Shown: positions 44,343-54,265 of the stretch, piece after piece | How positions within the stretch are numbered: the stretch's first letter is position 1 | Layout: each line of letters starts with the position of its first letter | NCBI RefSeq assembly: GCF_023701485.1 | Contig: NZ_JAMQBK010000059.1 | Span: 43,596-107,595, forward strand | Source of the DNA: Aporhodopirellula aestuarii | GTDB lineage: Bacteria; Planctomycetota; Planctomycetia; Pirellulales; Pirellulaceae | DNA: 64,000 nt | Direction of reading: 5' to 3' | Notes under the pieces: model-generated | Database searches by the model: none | Seen by the model: the letters and a program-made list of their open reading frames with translations, nothing else | What the model was told of the DNA's origin: nothing | Program-made: the position numbers and the translations under genes

Positions 44343-45971
44343 ATGCCCAACACGCTCAAAAACCTGCCGCAATTCCAAGCCCTTTCGACGCACTACGAGA
44401 CGCTGAAAGATCAACACCTGCGTGAGCTGTTCGCGGCCGATTCGGCTCGCGGTGAATCGCTCTCGGTCGAGGCTGTCGGACTGTATCTCGATTATTCAAA
44501 AAACCGCGTCACCTCCGAGACCGTCGATCTGCTACTCGACCTCGCCCGCGCCTGTAACGTGCCCGGTCGGATCGAAGCGATGTTTTCGGGCGAGAAAATC
44601 AATCTGACCGAAGGCCGCGCCGTACTGCACACCGCCCTCCGGGCTCCCGCCGACGTGAGCGTCATCGTCGATGGCGAAAACGTGGTCCCCGACGTCCACG
44701 CGGTTCTTAACAAGATGGAAGCATTCTGCGACCGCGTCCGCAGCGGTGGATGGGTCGGCCACACCGGCAAACCGATTCGCAATATCGTCAACATCGGTAT
44801 CGGAGGCTCCGACCTCGGCCCCGTGATGGCCTACGAAGCCCTAAAAAAATTCAGCCAACGCGAACTCACTTTCCGCTTCGTCAGTAACGTCGACGCGACC
44901 GACTTCGCCGAAGCGGTCGTGGACCTCGACCCGACGGAGACCCTGTTCATCGTCGCATCAAAGACCTTCACGACGATCGAAACGATGACCAACGCGAACA
45001 CCGCTCGCGCCTGGCTGCTGCATCACATCGGTGGTGACGAATCCGCGATCGCAAAACACTTTGTTGCGTTGTCCACCAACGCCGAAAAGGTCAGCGAGTT
45101 CGGAATCGACACCGCAAACATGTTCGAATTTTGGGACTGGGTCGGCGGACGTTATTCCATGGACTCCGCCATCGGGCTGTCGACGATGCTCGCCATCGGC
45201 CCCAAAGGATTCCGCGAAATGCTCGCCGGATTCCGCGAGATGGACGAACACTTCCGCACGGCGCCTTTGGAAAAGAATCTCCCCGTCCTGATGGGCATGT
45301 TGTCGGTTTGGTACGCGAACTTCTTTGGCGTCGAGACCACCGCCGTGCTGCCGTACGAACAGTACCTCAAACGGTTCCCCGCCTACCTGCAACAACTCAC
45401 GATGGAGAGCAACGGCAAGACGACGACCGTCGACGGACAGCGAGTGAACTACGAAACCGGGCTCATCTACTGGGGCGAACCTGGCACCAACGGCCAACAC
45501 TCGTTCTATCAGCTGATCCACCAAGGCACCCGATTGATCCCTTGCGATTTCATCGCTTTCGGCAAATCGCTCAACCCCATCGGCCCGCACCAGGACATCC
45601 TGATCGCCAACGTGCTGGCACAAAGCGAAGCCCTTGCGTTCGGCAAAACCGCCGAAGAAGTCAAAGCCGAAGGCACACAGGATTGGTTGGTTCCCCACCG
45701 CGTGTTCGAAGGCAACCGCCCATCCAACACGCTCTTCGGTGACGAGATGTCGCCCGCGATGCTCGGCAAACTCGTCGCGTTGTACGAACACAACGTTTAC
45801 GTTCAAAGCGTGATCTGGAACATCGATGCGTTCGATCAATGGGGCGTCGAACTCGGTAAAGTGCTCGCCAAAGCGATCATCCCCGAATTGACAGGCGAAA
45901 GCGATGGCGAACTGCAACACGACAGCTCAACGAACGCGTTGATCAAGCGGTACCGAAAGATGCGGCAGTAG
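44343..45971 (+). CDS. pgi: Glucose-6-phosphate isomerase
   Basis: Pgi interconverts glucose 6-phosphate and fructose 6-phosphate. The 542-residue length is typical of the long (E. coli-type) form. Visible signatures are [18 protein letters not shown], the substrate loop [19 protein letters not shown], the family signature [20 protein letters not shown] and the C-terminal [13 protein letters not shown]. It has its own upstream spacer of 113 bp after the Usp-like gene, and a strong hairpin terminator follows. Confidence 0.97.
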   Translation: MPNTLKNLPQFQALSTHYETLKDQHLRELFAADSARGESLSVEAVGLYLDYSKNRVTSETVDLLLDLARACNVPGRIEAMFSGEKINLTEGRAVLHTALRAPADVSVIVDGENVVPDVHAVLNKMEAFCDRVRSGGWVGHTGKPIRNIVNIGIGGSDLGPVMAYEALKKFSQRELTFRFVSNVDATDFAEAVVDLDPTETLFIVASKTFTTIETMTNANTARAWLLHHIGGDESAIAKHFVALSTNAEKVSEFGIDTANMFEFWDWVGGRYSMDSAIGLSTMLAIGPKGFREMLAGFREMDEHFRTAPLEKNLPVLMGMLSVWYANFFGVETTAVLPYEQYLKRFPAYLQQLTMESNGKTTTVDGQRVNYETGLIYWGEPGTNGQHSFYQLIHQGTRLIPCDFIAFGKSLNPIGPHQDILIANVLAQSEALAFGKTAEEVKAEGTQDWLVPHRVFEGNRPSNTLFGDEMSPAMLGKLVALYEHNVYVQSVIWNIDAFDQWGVELGKVLAKAIIPELTGESDGELQHDSSTNALIKRYRKMRQ

Positions 45972-46036
45972 AAACGATCCTCTGCAAACGGCTAACATCA
46001 ATACGCCGATTTCCGCGTGACTGATGATTTGAAATA

Positions 46037-46073
46037 AACAACGCCACCGTTCGAGTAGAACAGTGGCGTTGTT
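46037..46073. terminator. Hairpin terminator between convergent genes
   Basis: An 11-bp stem (AACAACGCCAC at 46037-46047 with GTGGCGTTGTT at 46063-46073) is flanked by T-rich sequence on both strands. It can serve both pgi (plus) and the Gfo/Idh/MocA gene (minus). Confidence 0.8.
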
Positions 46074-46102
46074 CGTGTAATCAGACAGGCTTCAACCAAA
46101 CG

Positions 46103-47488
46103 CTAGATTTCCTTCCACTGACGCGTCCCAGGCAATGGGAAATAGCCTTCTTCGTCGGCAATCACCGGTGCCGCGCTGTCGATCGTTAACTCGTCCAATC
46201 GGTCACAGAACTGGAACTTCGAATTGACGATCTCATCCCAGGTGACGACTCGGTTGAGATGCGACGCCGCACGCCCCATCAACGAGGCATAGTCGGAGTA
46301 CACCGCACGTTTGGCTTCATTGTGCGGCAGGTCATTCCGGATGCTGTTGATGAACGCGATCCATTCGTAATCCCATGGGCTATGCGCGTCTGGAGTCGGT
46401 GACCACTCGATGTTGTTGTCATCGACGACTTGGTCTTTGAACAGATGCACGGTCGCTTTGTGCACCTTGCCGGAAAACTGCGCCGCCTTCTTCGTACCGT
46501 GGACGAACGTGGCGAACTCATTGAATCCCCCCTCGGCGCGACGGAACCCGCAAAACGCCTTCTTCCCGTTGGCAAAAGTAAACTCCATGGAATACGTATC
46601 CATATTTTGACCACGATCGGTGCTCCCAACTTCACGGCCACCCATGCCGTGACACGACACCGGCCAATCGTTCATCAACCAGCAGCACTCATCGATCTGG
46701 TGAATCAGGAAGTCGACCATGTGCCCCGAACCGATCCACAGCAATGCAATTTTTCCGAACCGCAATTGTTCGGTCAAAATGTTGGACTTGTCTCGTTGAT
46801 CTCCCATCCAGCGCCGACCGCCCAATCGATTCGCGCAGATATACGAGATGTCACCGATGGCATCGTCACGAATCCTTTCGATCAACGCTGCCCGCGCCGG
46901 TGAGTGCCGACACTGCAAACCGGCGGCAATCTTGACTCCATTTTTCTCAGCCGCTTTGCCGGCTTGCAACATCCGATGCAGCCCCATCGGATCGGTCGCA
47001 AAGGGTTTTTCCATAAACACGTTGATCCCTTTGCTGACCGCATACTCGACGTGAACCGGACGGATATATGCGCGCGTCGTGCACAGCGCTACGTCACCCG
47101 GCTTGAGAACATCGATGGCCTTCTTATACGCATCAAAACCGATGAACTGGCGTTCTTCGGGCACATCAATCTTGTCAGCGTATTTGTGTTTGAGTGAACG
47201 CAACCGAAGCTCGACGTTCTTCGCATCCAAGTCGGCGGTCGCGTACAGCGAAATGGGTCCTTGGTTGCTCGTCTCAAGAGCATTGACCACCGCGCCCGTT
47301 CCGCGGCTGCCGCAACCGATCAGTGCCAAGCGGATCATGTTATCTTCGGCGACATGCACCTTGGGTGCCGCCCCTGCCGAGACCACCGTTCCCGCGACTG
47401 CGGCCCCGGTGGCTTGCAAGAAACGACGCCGGTCGGACGTCTTAGAATTAGAGAGAGTTGAATTGGCGGGCACTTTGGGAGTGGTCAT
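46103..47488 (-). CDS. Tat-exported Gfo/Idh/MocA family oxidoreductase
   Basis: The 461-residue product carries a twin-arginine signal (SDRRRFLQATGAAVAGTVVS). It is followed by an NAD(P)-binding domain (IRLALIGCGSRGTGAVVNAL) with the catalytic EKPFATDPMGLHRMLQAG block containing EKP. The substrate domain includes GLQCRHSPARAALIERIRDD, GSGHMVDFLIHQIDECCWLM and the C-terminal WEWI-like WDYEWIAFINSIRNDLPHNE. Planctomycetes encode many Tat-exported members thought to oxidise or epimerise sugars and inositols outside the cytoplasm. The gene converges on pgi and is followed by a shared terminator. Confidence 0.93.
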   Translation of the reverse strand: MTTPKVPANSTLSNSKTSDRRRFLQATGAAVAGTVVSAGAAPKVHVAEDNMIRLALIGCGSRGTGAVVNALETSNQGPISLYATADLDAKNVELRLRSLKHKYADKIDVPEERQFIGFDAYKKAIDVLKPGDVALCTTRAYIRPVHVEYAVSKGINVFMEKPFATDPMGLHRMLQAGKAAEKNGVKIAAGLQCRHSPARAALIERIRDDAIGDISYICANRLGGRRWMGDQRDKSNILTEQLRFGKIALLWIGSGHMVDFLIHQIDECCWLMNDWPVSCHGMGGREVGSTDRGQNMDTYSMEFTFANGKKAFCGFRRAEGGFNEFATFVHGTKKAAQFSGKVHKATVHLFKDQVVDDNNIEWSPTPDAHSPWDYEWIAFINSIRNDLPHNEAKRAVYSDYASLMGRAASHLNRVVTWDEIVNSKFQFCDRLDELTIDSAAPVIADEEGYFPLPGTRQWKEI

Positions 47489-48348
47489 GACTGCTCCAAG
47501 CCTCGGTAGGTGGGATTTGTTGGTGGGAGGGAAGCATCCAATGATACCAAACCTAGGGCCTTAATAGTCGCCCTTGGGACGCACACATTGTCGCACACTC
47601 CCACACTCGGCTTGCCCGTTGACGTGTTGCCAACTCACTCCGATCCCTCACCGATGGCCGAGGACCAAGACGTTCGCCCAGCCGTACATCTCGATAGTCG
47701 TGTCAGTCAAATGCACCCTCCAGACGCGGTGAAATGCAGAACCTGATGCACGCTGCAGTGAACCGATTTACACGACCGACTTATTAGGAACAACTATCTT
47801 CTTTCCTGGCCAAAGGAGTTCGGTCTGACCACTGCGAGAAGACATCTACCCTGTTGCTCCCTTCCATGAAAACGGATGACGGAAGCCAAAGTCCATTGAT
47901 GCGTCCTGTATAGATCACAACTGCGTAGAAGCTCACGGTAATCCGCGCCCTTGAGCAATCTGTTTTTGCGATGCCGAGACCCGCTGCGCACATTCTGAAC
48001 CAGTGATTGGCAAACAAGAGGCAGAATCACGCGGATGTTTCGACGAAGATGAGCACTCCGTTTGGAACACATCGATGGCAGCTGACCATTGCCTCCAAAC
48101 CAGCGATTCAACATTGATGGCCAATCGTTGGCGGACGCGATTGGTGACGTTGACGGTACTGAGGTAATCAGCCAGCCATCACAAGGAACGGTGCAACCTT
48201 TCGCCAGAACTTCTTCCCCCGAGGAACTGTGGCGAAATGCAGCACTTCACCTCATTTCCGCTCGCCTTTAACGCCCTCCAACGTCTCCTCATCTCACCTC
48301 GCGCGACTCTGTCGCCACCAACCCACCTTTTAGCCTCTGAGACCCGCC
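47489..48348. other. Long intergenic region, no supported gene
   Basis: The 860-bp gap between the Gfo/Idh/MocA gene and the hexosaminidase gene contains several short frames on both strands, none with ribosome binding sites, signal peptides or family motifs. It should include the promoter of the hexosaminidase gene and possibly AraC-type operator sites. Overlapping frames on the minus strand near 47784-48124 could be a decayed gene, but I could not recognise it. Confidence 0.45.
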
Positions 48349-50436
48349 ATGAAATTTTGCAGCTTCGTCATCGCCGCACTCCTGACCGGGCCGACCGCCC
48401 TCGGCCAAAACCTACCGCTCGTTCCGCCACCGCATGAATCGGCAGTCGTGGCCAATAAAACGATGCCTGTCCCGCAAGTGATCACCGTTTCGGTTCCGAG
48501 CGATTCTTCTTGGAAAGGGCACCTGGAGATTTTTGGTGAAGCGATTCAACGCATGACGAAAGGGCAGCACCGGCTTGCCTTCTCAGACACAGGCGATGCC
48601 GCTCTCGTGGTTAATCGTCACTCAGATCTCGCCGACGAAGCCTATTCACTCGTGACAAACATCGATCAAATTCAGATCGCCACCTCCTCCCTTCGAGGTC
48701 TTGCACACGCGACAGCCACGCTGCTGCAACTCGTCGGTGCGTACGACACCGGCGAACTGCCCCAGCTGTCGATTAACGACTCACCGACGTTGTCGTATCG
48801 AAACTTCATGGTGGACATGGGCCGCAATCCCCATAGCGTCGAACTATTGAAAGAGACGATCGACCTGCTTTGGTTCTATAAAGTTGATTCCATGCAGCTT
48901 CATCTCACCGATGACCAGCGTTTTGCATTTCCTTCAACGGCGTTTCCGAAGTTATGGGATGGGCTCATCACTGTCGAACAGTTCAAGAACCTCGAAGCAT
49001 ACGCGGTTGCTCGTGGTGTTACGATCATCCCTGAACTGGAAGTACCTGGACACTCGGAAAAACTGCGGGGCATCTATCCTGAAGTCTTCGGAAAAACCGG
49101 GACGGATTTGGTCAAAAGCGACACGGCGTTGGAAGGCCTGCAAACGCTGCTGGACGAAATCGTTGAAGTGTTCCCGTCATCACCGTACATCCACATCGGC
49201 GGCGACGAAGCGTTTGGAGTCCCCGAAGATCTGCAACGTGATCTCATCAACAAACTCAACGCCTACCTAAAAACCAAAGGCAAGCAAACACTCGTTTGGG
49301 AGGGCCCACGTCCGGGCAACGGCGACAACAAAGTCGACACCGACGTGATTCACATCAACTGGCGAACGATCAATTACCCAGCCGATCAAATGCTCGAAGA
49401 CGGCTATCAAGTCATCAACGCGACCTGGGACCCGCTGTACTTGGTGGATCACTTCCCACGCACGAACTACACCATGACGTCGCCTCAGCATATCTATGAG
49501 ACGCTTTCCATCACACGGTTCAAACACATGAACCCCTGGATTCGAACCTACAACGAGCCGATCGAAGTGGAACCATCCGAACGACTAATCGGATTCTGCA
49601 TGCCTTGGTGGGAAGGACGCGAGAAAAACTACTTTGCACAAGTCGTCCCGCGATTGATTCCTTTCGCTGAAGTTGCATGGAATCATGACATCGAACGCGA
49701 CTTTGATGAGTTCTCGCCTCGGACTCAAAAAACCGAAACCGCTCGCATGGCCGCGTTTTACCCAGTCACTATCAAAGCGGCTAATCTGGTCGTTCCCGAA
49801 GACGGTGTCTTTCACAACGAGACGGATATCTCGCTTCACGCCGATGGGGACGTCGAGATACGCTACACCCTTGATGGCTCCAATCCTCGCATCACGTCGA
49901 CGCTTTACAGCCACCCCCTCTCGCTCGCTAAAAGCGTCACTGTTCGTGCCACCGCTTTTGTCGACGGCAAGCAAATGGGGCATGGAAGCCGTGCTAATTT
50001 CACGGCGGTCGCTCCGACGGACAATCTCGCCTTGGGTAAACCGGTCGAAACTTCCGCATCGTCGGGGCCACCGTTTTCGATCGGTCGAATTACCGATGGC
50101 GGCACCGACAACCTTGATTTCTATCTGGGATATCCTGCCATCCCCGACCCCATCACGATGACGATCGACTTGGGAACCGTTCAAAGCGTCAGCAGCATAA
50201 CGGTGGTCGCGTACACGGTCAGCGGTTCCTACGAAAAGTACACCGTCGAAGTTTCGGCGGATGGCAAAACGTTTGATGAGGTCGGATCACGCCTTGAAAA
50301 ACCCAAGCAACCGACGCCGTCGGTGGACCATCCGTTCCCCGCACGCGACATACGATACGTAAGAGTCATCAGCCACGGTAATCTGGGTCACGTCTTCGAT
50401 GCTTTCTCCAAAATCGTCGAAGTCCAAGTGCGCTAA
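48349..50436 (+). CDS. Secreted GH20 beta-N-acetylhexosaminidase with chitobiase C-terminal and F5/8-type domains
   Basis: The 695-residue protein has a signal peptide (CSFVIAALLTGPTALGQN) and a GH20 N-terminal domain to about residue 145. The GH20 catalytic barrel runs to about 470 with YRNFMVDMGRNPHS, DSMQLHLTDDQRFAFPS, IIPELEVPGHS and the catalytic Asp-Glu pair in HIGGDEAFG. It is followed by a chitobiase/beta-hexosaminidase C-terminal fold (ADGDVEIRYTLDGSNPR) and a C-terminal F5/8-type (CBM32) sugar-binding domain (NLALGKPVETSASSG, GSYEKYTVEVSADGKTFDEV). It would release N-acetylhexosamine from chitin-like or glycoconjugate ends outside the cell. A sodium symporter and an AraC regulator follow. 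Confidence 0.95.
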   Translation: MKFCSFVIAALLTGPTALGQNLPLVPPPHESAVVANKTMPVPQVITVSVPSDSSWKGHLEIFGEAIQRMTKGQHRLAFSDTGDAALVVNRHSDLADEAYSLVTNIDQIQIATSSLRGLAHATATLLQLVGAYDTGELPQLSINDSPTLSYRNFMVDMGRNPHSVELLKETIDLLWFYKVDSMQLHLTDDQRFAFPSTAFPKLWDGLITVEQFKNLEAYAVARGVTIIPELEVPGHSEKLRGIYPEVFGKTGTDLVKSDTALEGLQTLLDEIVEVFPSSPYIHIGGDEAFGVPEDLQRDLINKLNAYLKTKGKQTLVWEGPRPGNGDNKVDTDVIHINWRTINYPADQMLEDGYQVINATWDPLYLVDHFPRTNYTMTSPQHIYETLSITRFKHMNPWIRTYNEPIEVEPSERLIGFCMPWWEGREKNYFAQVVPRLIPFAEVAWNHDIERDFDEFSPRTQKTETARMAAFYPVTIKAANLVVPEDGVFHNETDISLHADGDVEIRYTLDGSNPRITSTLYSHPLSLAKSVTVRATAFVDGKQMGHGSRANFTAVAPTDNLALGKPVETSASSGPPFSIGRITDGGTDNLDFYLGYPAIPDPITMTIDLGTVQSVSSITVVAYTVSGSYEKYTVEVSADGKTFDEVGSRLEKPKQPTPSVDHPFPARDIRYVRVISHGNLGHVFDAFSKIVEVQVR

Positions 50437-50482
50437 AACGGCAACGTGTCACCCGCCCGCCACACATCACCCGAAGTAACTC

Positions 50483-52303
50483 ATGACACTCAACGCTGTT
50501 GACTACGCCATCATCGCGGCGTTCTTCGTGATCTCCATGTTGATCGGTGTGCTCGTCAGTCGCCGTGCCGGAAAGAGCTTTTCCGAGTACTTTCTGGCCG
50601 GCGGTCAAATGAGTTGGTGGACGTTGGGATTGTCGATGGTGGCGACGACATTTGCCGCCGACACTCCCAACCTTGTTACCGACATCGTTCGCAAGAACGG
50701 CGTGAGCGGAAACTGGATGTGGTGGGCTTTCCTCTTGACGGGTTTGCTAACCGTTTTTGTGTACGCGAAATTGTGGAAACGCAGTGGTGTTCTGACCGAT
50801 TTGGAGTTTTACGAAATCCGCTACAGCGGCAAATCTGCGAGTTTCTTGAGAGGGTTCCGTGCGATCTATCTCGGAGTCGTTTTCAATTGCCTCGTGATGG
50901 CAAACGTGATTCTGGCTGGCATCAAACTCGGGGGGATTTTGCTCGGCGCCTCGCCACTGCAAGTCGTCTTGGTCGCCGGAACCGTGACGGTCGTGTACAC
51001 CTTATTGGGCGGACTGAGGGGAGTGATCCTGACCGATTGTTTTCAGTTCGTCGTTGCGATGGCGGGGGCAGTCGGCGCGGCCGTCGTGATTTGCGACCTC
51101 CCTGAAGTCGGCGGTTTCGGCAACCTGCTGGCTCACGAAAACGTCAGCGACAAGCTCAACCTACTCCCCGACTTTTCCGACATCAACGCGTTGATCCCAT
51201 TATTGATCATTCCGTTGGCCGTCCAGTGGTGGAGCAGTTGGTATCCCGGCGCCGAACCGGGTGGTGGCGGCTACGTTGCGCAGCGAATGATCGGTGCACG
51301 CAGCGAACGCGATGCCACGACGGCCACACTGCTGTTTCAAATCGCCCACTACGCCCTACGTCCGTGGCCGTGGATCATCGTCGCGTTAGCATCACTGGTC
51401 GTGTTTCCAACGCTCGACAGCATCCAAACCGCCTTTCCGGCGATCGATTCCAAAATTGTCAAAGACGACTTGGCATATCCAGCGATGCTCACGTTTTTGC
51501 CCAACGGGTTACTGGGTCTCGTCATCGCCAGCTTGATCGCGGCTTTCATGTCGACCATCTCCACTCACCTGAACTGGGGTGCCTCGTACCTGACACACGA
51601 TTTCTATCGCCGGTTCTTGAATCCCGACGCGTCGGAAAAGCAACTCGTATCGCTCGGTCGCTGGTCCACGGTTGGTTTGATGATCGTTGCGGGTTTTGTC
51701 GCATTGACGTTGGAAAGTGCCATGGACGGATTCAGTATTATCTTGCAAATCGGTGCGGGAACTGGACTGATTTATATCCTTCGTTGGTTTTGGTGGCGGA
51801 TGAACGCATTCACGGAAATCGCTGGCATGGCCGTTTCTTTTGCCGTCGCCATGTTCTTCCGATTCGGTTATCCGCAACTGGGATGGGCAAGGCTAGAGTC
51901 ATGGCAAGAACTGATTGCCGGCGTTGCAATCACCACCGTTGCGTGGTTACTCGTGACGTTTCTCACGCCAGCGACCGAGACGCAAACGCTGTGTCGGTTC
52001 TACGAAAAAATTCGTCCTGGCGGATCAGGATGGAAGCCGATTCGTGAGCAACTGACCGCCGGTGGCGCCGTCTTGGCACCGAGCGATTCGATCATCGCCG
52101 GTTTGAAAGCGATGTTCGCCTCGACCTTTCTCGTCTACGCGACCCTGTCTGGAACCGGCTATTTCCTCTACGGCGAGTGGCTCTCGTTTGCATTGAGTTT
52201 GGGCATCGGAGTGATCGCTTTCGTGGTGCTACTGAAAACGTGGCCCGAGCTGAACCTGGACAGCACGAATGCCTCCGATCCGGCAGCTGCAAAACCTGAG
52301 TGA
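50483..52303 (+). CDS. Sodium:solute symporter (SSS family)
   Basis: The 606-residue product has about 14 hydrophobic segments. Typical SSS features are the first helix VDYAIIAAFFVISMLIGVLV followed by SRRAGKSFSEYFLAGGQMSW, then WTLGLSMVATTFAADTPNLV, the sodium-site region LLGGLRGVILTDCFQFVVAM and AFMSTISTHLNWGASYLTHD. It lies 46 bp after the hexosaminidase gene on the same strand, so co-transcription is likely. From context it probably imports the sugar released by the hexosaminidase, e.g. N-acetylglucosamine; the specificity is inferred, not seen. Confidence 0.92.
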   Translation: MTLNAVDYAIIAAFFVISMLIGVLVSRRAGKSFSEYFLAGGQMSWWTLGLSMVATTFAADTPNLVTDIVRKNGVSGNWMWWAFLLTGLLTVFVYAKLWKRSGVLTDLEFYEIRYSGKSASFLRGFRAIYLGVVFNCLVMANVILAGIKLGGILLGASPLQVVLVAGTVTVVYTLLGGLRGVILTDCFQFVVAMAGAVGAAVVICDLPEVGGFGNLLAHENVSDKLNLLPDFSDINALIPLLIIPLAVQWWSSWYPGAEPGGGGYVAQRMIGARSERDATTATLLFQIAHYALRPWPWIIVALASLVVFPTLDSIQTAFPAIDSKIVKDDLAYPAMLTFLPNGLLGLVIASLIAAFMSTISTHLNWGASYLTHDFYRRFLNPDASEKQLVSLGRWSTVGLMIVAGFVALTLESAMDGFSIILQIGAGTGLIYILRWFWWRMNAFTEIAGMAVSFAVAMFFRFGYPQLGWARLESWQELIAGVAITTVAWLLVTFLTPATETQTLCRFYEKIRPGGSGWKPIREQLTAGGAVLAPSDSIIAGLKAMFASTFLVYATLSGTGYFLYGEWLSFALSLGIGVIAFVVLLKTWPELNLDSTNASDPAAAKPE

Positions 52304-52340
52304 TGGACTTTCGAAAATTTCAGACGCAATGAGTCTCAGT

Positions 52341-53252
52341 TCAAACTTTTGCTTCGTGAGCCGGAACCGCACGTGAGCTGTCATGAACAAAGAGATGTGC
52401 TTCGCGGAATTCACGCGGCGACATGCTGAATTCAGACTTAAAGAGTTTGTTGAAGTGAGAAACCGAGGCGAAGCCCGACTGGTAGCAAACATTTAGCACG
52501 CTGAGATTTTGCTCCAGCAGCAGACGTCGCGCGAACCCTACTCGTAAACGGTTGATGTATCGCGTCGGGGTGTGCCCGGTCGTGTTTCGAAAACTTCTCG
52601 CAAACGCTGAATGATTCATCCCTACGAGTTCAGCCAATTGGCTAATCTGCAACTCAGCGTCGGTGAAATTTTCGACAATGTGCTGGAGAACCAAGCTCAT
52701 TTTCGGATCGTTGCGACTCTTGGCTTCGCACTTGTATCCTTCGCTTGCTAACACAACGGTGTTCTCGTATTCGCATAGCATCTCGAGACAATGCAGCAGT
52801 TCTGCGATCCGATGCATACCTCTCTGAACCAAGATATTTTGCATCTTGGCGCCTATCTTTTCCGCAACTTCTGGCGGAAACCAGAGCCCTCGCTTCGCTC
52901 GGTTCAGCAGATCTTTCACCTTGACCGCTTCGGGGATCTCGAAAAACTCACGGCCCAAAAAATCGCGTTTGAAGTACAACACGATGGCTTCGTGCATGTC
53001 GTACGGTTCCCCGCGAAAGTCATCGGACGCCCAGGTGTGTGGCAAATGTTCTCCGACCAACACCAGATCAGAATCGGTATATCGAGCGATGTGATCACCG
53101 ATCAGACGCTCGCCTGACCCTTTAGGCACAAACGTCAGTTCGATCTCCGCGTGCTGGTGCCATCGCGCCGGGAGACGATTTTCCCGACGGTCAAAACATC
53201 GAAACGATTCAAAGATTCGAGGCGGAAGGTTTTCGATCAGTGCGTTCATCAA
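52341..53252 (-). CDS. AraC family transcriptional regulator
   Basis: The 303-residue product has an N-terminal cupin sensor domain (LPARWHQHAEIELTFVPKGS, with His residues typical of the fold) and a C-terminal double helix-turn-helix (LQISQLAELVGMNHSAFARS and LSVLNVCYQSGFASVSHFNK) ending in the family motif PREFRE. It is a likely sugar-responsive regulator of the hexosaminidase/symporter pair, with which it converges. The stop codons are 37 bp apart. The start may be MNALIE one codon in. Confidence 0.92.
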   Translation of the reverse strand: MMNALIENLPPRIFESFRCFDRRENRLPARWHQHAEIELTFVPKGSGERLIGDHIARYTDSDLVLVGEHLPHTWASDDFRGEPYDMHEAIVLYFKRDFLGREFFEIPEAVKVKDLLNRAKRGLWFPPEVAEKIGAKMQNILVQRGMHRIAELLHCLEMLCEYENTVVLASEGYKCEAKSRNDPKMSLVLQHIVENFTDAELQISQLAELVGMNHSAFARSFRNTTGHTPTRYINRLRVGFARRLLLEQNLSVLNVCYQSGFASVSHFNKLFKSEFSMSPREFREAHLFVHDSSRAVPAHEAKV

Positions 53253-53622
53253 TCCCTATTGTCCACGAGAACCACAGGCGGCGCGACACGAGCGGCAACT
53301 CGAGTCCTGCGTCAATTGTAAACGGCGTTTCACTACCTTGGCGCCGTCTGCTATGGACATCTTTGGCGGGCGTCGCCTAAGTTTCCTGTTCTGCCTGTGA
53401 TGAAATCGTGGGGCCCGGATCCGCCCCATTCACTCAGCGGAATTCGACCGGTTCCTGGCGGCAGATGGAACACGAACCCCGGTTTCTCCGCCGAAAAAGC
53501 TGACTGGCAGAAACTAAGAATTTAGGTAATCGGCGCAAATATTGGGTTTTCGGATGAATCCATCTGGTCCGGTTGCTCACGACAACCGATAATTGCAAGA
53601 ACTCGTTTCCGAAGGATATTTC
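53253..53622. other. Intergenic region upstream of metal-efflux unit
   Basis: This 370-bp gap between divergent genes holds the promoters of the AraC gene and of the His/Cys-rich protein gene. A GGGGC/GCCCC inverted repeat lies near 53412-53427. No MerR-type dyad or other metal-operator pattern is obvious. No gene is supported. Confidence 0.45.
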
Positions 53623-54126
53623 GTGCCTGCCTGTTGTCGTTTCACCACCATCGTAGCCTTGCTGCTGCACCTGATTTTTGGGTGTTCGTTGCATCATGCT
53701 ACCGCGTGCGGATCGCACGCTCATGATGGAGGTGCACACACCTGCACGGCCGCTGAATCTCCAAGTGTCCATCATGAGCACGATTGTGGTCACGACCACG
53801 GTCATGACTGCTCGTCTGAAAACGACACGACTGACGCACCCGATCACGAGGGCGAATGGACGGCCGTTTGCGATGGCTGTGAGTCACAACCTTGTGACGG
53901 CAATCATCCTGGGTGCCATGGTGAAGTCGAGTGCAGTTTTGTGACATCCAACGACGTTTTCTTCATCATCGATGCTCCATTCGTGGCGTACCTGACGTAC
54001 GAGCACGATCCGATGATGAGCTATGTCAGTTCGCTGGTGTCGCGCGGATCGCATGAGCGTTCCGCCGCGATCAATGCGAACGGCTCACTCTCCCAATGTG
54101 CGTCTTTGTGCAGATGGTTGATTTGA
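53623..54126 (+). CDS. His/Cys-rich exported protein of the metal-efflux unit
   Basis: A GTG start at 53623 is preceded by GAAGGATATTTC, a good ribosome binding site, giving 167 residues. The N terminus is a signal peptide or anchor (TTIVALLLHLIFGCSLHHAT). Residues ~25-100 are strikingly His- and Cys-rich (GSHAHDGGAHTC, HHEHDCGHDHGHDC, GCESQPCDGNHPGCHG), as in periplasmic metal-binding proteins. The C-terminal third has no His cluster. It is the first gene upstream of an HME-RND adaptor and pump, so it probably buffers or delivers Cu, Zn, Co or Ni to the efflux system. The family is not one I can name. Confidence 0.75.
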   Translation: MPACCRFTTIVALLLHLIFGCSLHHATACGSHAHDGGAHTCTAAESPSVHHEHDCGHDHGHDCSSENDTTDAPDHEGEWTAVCDGCESQPCDGNHPGCHGEVECSFVTSNDVFFIIDAPFVAYLTYEHDPMMSYVSSLVSRGSHERSAAINANGSLSQCASLCRWLI

Positions 54127-54265
54127 GTTGGAAGTTTTTGGATTGAAGGTTGAGCTGCGCGTCATGCAATAGCATGCCGCGGCCATCAAAACCTTGAGTC
54201 ACCCGAATGTTTGCGACGCGATCCCCGCGTTTTTCAACTTTCATTCTTCCATCTCAAAGATCCCC

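Noticed and set aside
47784..48124. Decayed transposase or integrase on the minus strand
   Set aside because: Short overlapping frames share no recognisable DDE or tyrosine recombinase motif and there are no terminal inverted repeats.
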